Positions 7,884 to 10,179 of a stretch of 10,179 nt of DNA are shown here, piece after piece. The stretch's first letter is position 1; the number at the start of each line of letters is the position of its first letter. Position numbers and translations under genes: made by a program. This DNA is from an uncultured Anaerolineaceae bacterium (GTDB lineage: Bacteria > Chloroflexota > Anaerolineae > Anaerolineales > Anaerolineaceae): NCBI GenBank assembly GCA_937890875.1, contig CALAEB010000133.1:1-10179 (forward strand), read 5' to 3'. The notes beneath the pieces were generated by a model that was not told where the DNA came from, searched no databases, and was given only the letters and a program-made list of their open reading frames with translations.

Positions 7884-7903
7884 ATAATAAAAGGAGAATA
7901 TTT

Positions 7904-8920
7904 ATGAAAAAAAGTCTGCTGTTTATTCTTTCCATATTGTTGATTTTCAGTGTCGTTGCCTGCGGAACAAGTACAGGTGAAAATGAATCAGTCAGTACAA
8001 GCGAAGTGGAACCGGAGTTGTACTCGATGGTTGTTTTTACCAAAGGGGCTGAGTACTTTAATTGGGCTTATTCCGGAATGAAAGACGCGGCAGTTTCCAT
8101 CGGCAGTCATATTACGGTGGAGCTTCAGGGACCGGCTGAATGGGACGCTTCTCTTGAAGCCCGATCGGTTGAACAGGTTCTGGCCAAAAAGCCGAACGGG
8201 ATTGTTGTTTCCTGTGCGGATGAGTCCACATTGATCCCTGCAATTAACAAGGCGATTGATCAGGGCACGCCGGTGATTACATTTGACAGTGATTCACCGG
8301 AAAGCAAGCGCCTGTCTTATGTCGGGACAAACAACTTTGATTTTGGCGCGGTCGCCGGAAAAGCAATTGTGGATGCGATCGGTACCTCCGGTGAGGTTGC
8401 CATTATTATGGTTCCGGGCGCTGTTTCGATGGAAGAACGTGCGCAGGGTTGTATTGATTACCTTGCCGAAAATGCGCCGGATATCAAGCACACGATCCTG
8501 AATGATGAAGGAGATGTTTCAAAGGCCGAACAGGTGACTTCAGCGGCGATTCAGGCAAATCCCAATATCAAGGCAATTTTCAGTACGCATGGTTATGGTG
8601 CGCCAGGCGCCGCTGCCGCCGTTCGCACATTAAATAAGAATGAGGATATTCTGATTATTGGTTCGGATTATGACTCTGCAACAATTGAACTGTTGAAAGC
8701 AGGCGATGTGGCCGGGACAGTCATCGATGATCCTTATTTGTTAGGATATGAAGCGTTTATGTTGGCTTATGCAGCTGCACATCCAACGCAGGTGATGTCT
8801 GGCAATCCGCCTTTCGGCCATGTTCCTCCGTTGATTTATGGCGGAAGTTCCTTGCTGACGGGTGAAATCTTAAAAGATCCTGCCGCGGCGGAAAGATACG
8901 AAAATCCGCCTAAACTATAA
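7904..8920 (+). CDS. Sugar-type ABC transporter substrate-binding lipoprotein (Peripla_BP_4)
   Basis: A 338-aa binding protein that captures the ligand outside the membrane for the two permeases. It starts with a lipoprotein signal: MKKS, a hydrophobic stretch, then the lipobox SVVAC with Cys20, followed by a Ser/Glu/Thr-rich linker (21-38). The mature two-lobe RbsB-like domain begins near 40: FTKGAEYFNWAYSGM, whose F52/W54 sit where RbsB-type proteins stack on the sugar; then about 100-130 (NGIVVSCADES, VITFDSDSP), YVGTNNFDFG (139-148) and IIGSDYDS (251-258). AAGGAG (7890-7895) lies eight bases before the ATG, the strongest ribosome site in the operon, consistent with the excess of binding protein usually needed. 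It is the last gene of the operon, 20 bases after the second permease. The ligand is likely a sugar, polyol or sugar-like acid, but this is not demonstrated. Confidence 0.93.
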   Translation: MKKSLLFILSILLIFSVVACGTSTGENESVSTSEVEPELYSMVVFTKGAEYFNWAYSGMKDAAVSIGSHITVELQGPAEWDASLEARSVEQVLAKKPNGIVVSCADESTLIPAINKAIDQGTPVITFDSDSPESKRLSYVGTNNFDFGAVAGKAIVDAIGTSGEVAIIMVPGAVSMEERAQGCIDYLAENAPDIKHTILNDEGDVSKAEQVTSAAIQANPNIKAIFSTHGYGAPGAAAAVRTLNKNEDILIIGSDYDSATIELLKAGDVAGTVIDDPYLLGYEAFMLAYAAAHPTQVMSGNPPFGHVPPLIYGGSSLLTGEILKDPAAAERYENPPKL

Positions 8921-8933
8921 CCAAGGCTGAGAA

Positions 8934-8969
8934 TTTATCTCCAAAGTTTTGGATAACTTTGGAGATAAA
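8934..8969. repeat. Perfect 15-bp inverted repeat with 6-base centre: likely operator, possibly also terminator stem
   Basis: TTTATCTCCAAAGTT (8934-8948) is exactly complementary to AACTTTGGAGATAAA (8955-8969), around TTGGAT. It starts 13 bases after the binding-protein stop and ends one base before a consensus TATAAT. The position, covering the -35/spacer region of the ROK gene promoter, suggests an operator for that repressor. As RNA it would form a strong hairpin ending the upstream operon, but the nearest T run (8985-8991) is about 15 bases beyond the stem, which is not the usual intrinsic terminator form. Confidence 0.7.
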
Positions 8970-8976
8970 CTATAAT
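8949..8976 (+). promoter_or_regulatory. Putative promoter of the ROK regulator gene
   Basis: A perfect -10 hexamer TATAAT lies at 8971-8976. The -35 position falls in the palindrome centre (TTGGAT at 8949-8954, spacer 16), which matches the TTGACA consensus poorly. A weak -35 overlapped by a palindrome fits a repressible, autoregulated promoter. The predicted start near 8983 gives a leader of about 45 bases. Confidence 0.55.
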
Positions 8977-9029
8977 AAAAATGATTTTTTTATTTCATTC
9001 CCTATATCGAAAAAAATGGTGAAGAGCAT

Positions 9030-10179
9030 ATGGATATTTTCGGAATCAGAGAACAGAATATTAAGACAGTAATTAATGCAATTCGATTTGAAAATGGAAT
9101 AACCAAAAAAGAAATCGCTGAAAAGACGGGACTCAGCTTTGCAACCGTCTCCAATTTATGTAATGAATTGATTGAACAAAATGTGTTGATGACTGAAAAA
9201 AAACTGATTCCGACTGTCGGCAGAACACCCAGCGATATATTTTTTAACGTTGATCGTTTTAATACCATTTGCATTAACCTTCAGCTCAAAGGTGTGATGG
9301 GGTTTGCGATCCTGAATTTCCGAAACGAAATCATCTTTCAGAAAAAGTACGATATCCATCATCTGAATTCTGCCGAAAAAATAATTTCGTTTGCATATGA
9401 CGTTTTTAAAAAAGATTATCTGGACGGAAATCATAGCGATATCGTTTTTATTGGAGTGGGTGTTGCGGTATCTTCGATTTATGATCTCAATAGCGAACAG
9501 CTGATCAACAGCGCTATTGATTTATTCACCGATGTGCCGTTGAAAAAAATTGTGATTGAAACGTTTGGGATTCCTGCCTATATTGATAACGAATCCAATT
9601 TGTGCGCTCTTTCGGTTGCCAAATCAATCAATCAATGGTCGGATATTGTCTATTTGCATATCTCGGAAGGGGTCGGGGTCGGGGTCATTGTAAACGGGAA
9701 ATTACTGCGTGGAAAAAACGGGTATGGCGGTGAAGTGGCTCATATGCCGGTTGGTGATCCCAACCTGAAATGCTCCGGATGTGGATTTTACGGATGTGTT
9801 GAGGAAAGTTTATCCATTAATGGATTTATTCGAGAAATGTTTGGAGCGGTAGGTTCCGACAAGACGGTTAAATGGGATCAATATGTTCAATTGCTGAAAG
9901 AACGTGATGAAAAGGCTGTGACGCTGGCTCGAAAGAATGGCGGAATCTTGGGAAAGCTTTCTTCGGTTCTGATTAATATTTTCGACCCGGAGGCTTTCTA
10001 TATCGGGGGAGATATAACCGCAATTTTCCCGTTTATAAAGGATGCTTTTGAAGAAGAAATTAAAAATCGCAGTCCATTGATTGCTGATAAAGATTTAAAA
10101 ATTATTTGTGATGCTGAGAGCGAAAAAACAATCAATATTGGGATCAACGAAGAAATTTGTAATTCCTGGCTCCCGCTGT
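9030..10179 (+). CDS. ROK-family transcriptional regulator (3' end cut by window)
   Basis: A transcription factor of the NagC/XylR ROK type; 383 codons are visible with no stop before the right edge, close to the family's usual length. ATG at 9030 follows GGTGA (9018-9022) by seven bases. The N-terminal winged helix-turn-helix is about 8-58, with TKKEIAEKTGLSFATVSNLC as its core. The sugar-kinase-like domain follows: IDNESN (185-190), HISEGVGVGVIVNGKLLRG (210-228), GYGGEVAHM (231-239) and the zinc cluster C248-x-x-C251-G-x-x-G-C256 with H238. The phosphate-1 motif DxGGT of ROK kinases is absent (ICINLQLKG instead), and the catalytic Asp of NDxN is Glu188, so it should be a regulator rather than a kinase. 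It probably binds the imported ligand or a catabolite and releases DNA, with the palindrome upstream as the leading operator candidate. It is separated from the transporter by 109 bases. Confidence 0.93.
   Translation, partial: MDIFGIREQNIKTVINAIRFENGITKKEIAEKTGLSFATVSNLCNELIEQNVLMTEKKLIPTVGRTPSDIFFNVDRFNTICINLQLKGVMGFAILNFRNEIIFQKKYDIHHLNSAEKIISFAYDVFKKDYLDGNHSDIVFIGVGVAVSSIYDLNSEQLINSAIDLFTDVPLKKIVIETFGIPAYIDNESNLCALSVAKSINQWSDIVYLHISEGVGVGVIVNGKLLRGKNGYGGEVAHMPVGDPNLKCSGCGFYGCVEESLSINGFIREMFGAVGSDKTVKWDQYVQLLKERDEKAVTLARKNGGILGKLSSVLINIFDPEAFYIGGDITAIFPFIKDAFEEEIKNRSPLIADKDLKIICDAESEKTINIGINEEICNSWLPL
9669..9686 (+). repeat. Three tandem GGGGTC hexamers inside the ROK gene
   Basis: Three perfect head-to-tail copies of GGGGTC encode Gly-Val-Gly-Val-Gly-Val (residues 214-219) in the glycine-rich strand of the ROK domain, where GxGxGxG-like sequence is normal. 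Identical codons in each unit make it a possible slippage site: gain or loss of a unit would keep frame and change the protein by two residues. Confidence 0.6.

Noticed and set aside
9002..9434. Minus-strand ORFs of 90 and 92 codons opposite the ROK gene
   Set aside because: The + strand frame encodes an unmistakable winged helix and ROK domain; the antisense frames show no recognisable motif.

Overview
The window looks like an accessory catabolic locus of a bacterium with moderate GC content, perhaps a Firmicute of the Clostridia type. The supporting signs are strong AGGAG/GGAGG ribosome binding sites, a lipoprotein-type binding protein with a short low-complexity linker after its cysteine, and tight operon packing. 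This assignment is tentative: no rRNA, tRNA or other lineage marker is present. All nine genes lie on the + strand, and no mobile element, CRISPR array or RNA gene is visible.

Layout. (i) About 1-2801 holds a catabolic unit: two tandem enolase-superfamily (mandelate racemase-like) paralogues, the first cut by the left edge, and a RidA/YjgF-type protein. A clear intrinsic terminator at 2842-2873 closes it. (ii) 2874-3096 is a non-coding promoter region with an AT-rich array of TTATAA elements repeated every 12 bases. (iii) 3097-8920 is a five-gene operon: an M24 'pita-bread' family protein, then a complete ribose/AI-2-type ABC importer made of permease, two-domain ATPase, a second and different permease, and a lipid-anchored binding protein. 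(iv) 8921-9029 holds a perfect 15+6+15 inverted repeat directly abutting a consensus TATAAT. (v) 9030 to the right edge encodes a ROK-family repressor that lacks only its last residues.

How the parts may work together (inference). The binding protein and heteromeric permease would import a small polar compound, probably a sugar, sugar acid or polyol derivative. The ROK protein would sense it or a derivative and repress from the palindrome. The racemase/dehydratase pair would epimerise and/or dehydrate a hydroxy acid. The RidA and M24 proteins suggest that the substrate carries nitrogen, with a C-N bond to cleave and an enamine/imine to clear. The M24 protein appears to have lost both aspartate metal ligands, as in metal-free creatinase, and the second enolase paralogue has lost one of the two catalytic lysines. 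The locus may therefore encode a pathway with non-standard chemistry. The substrate cannot be determined from sequence alone.
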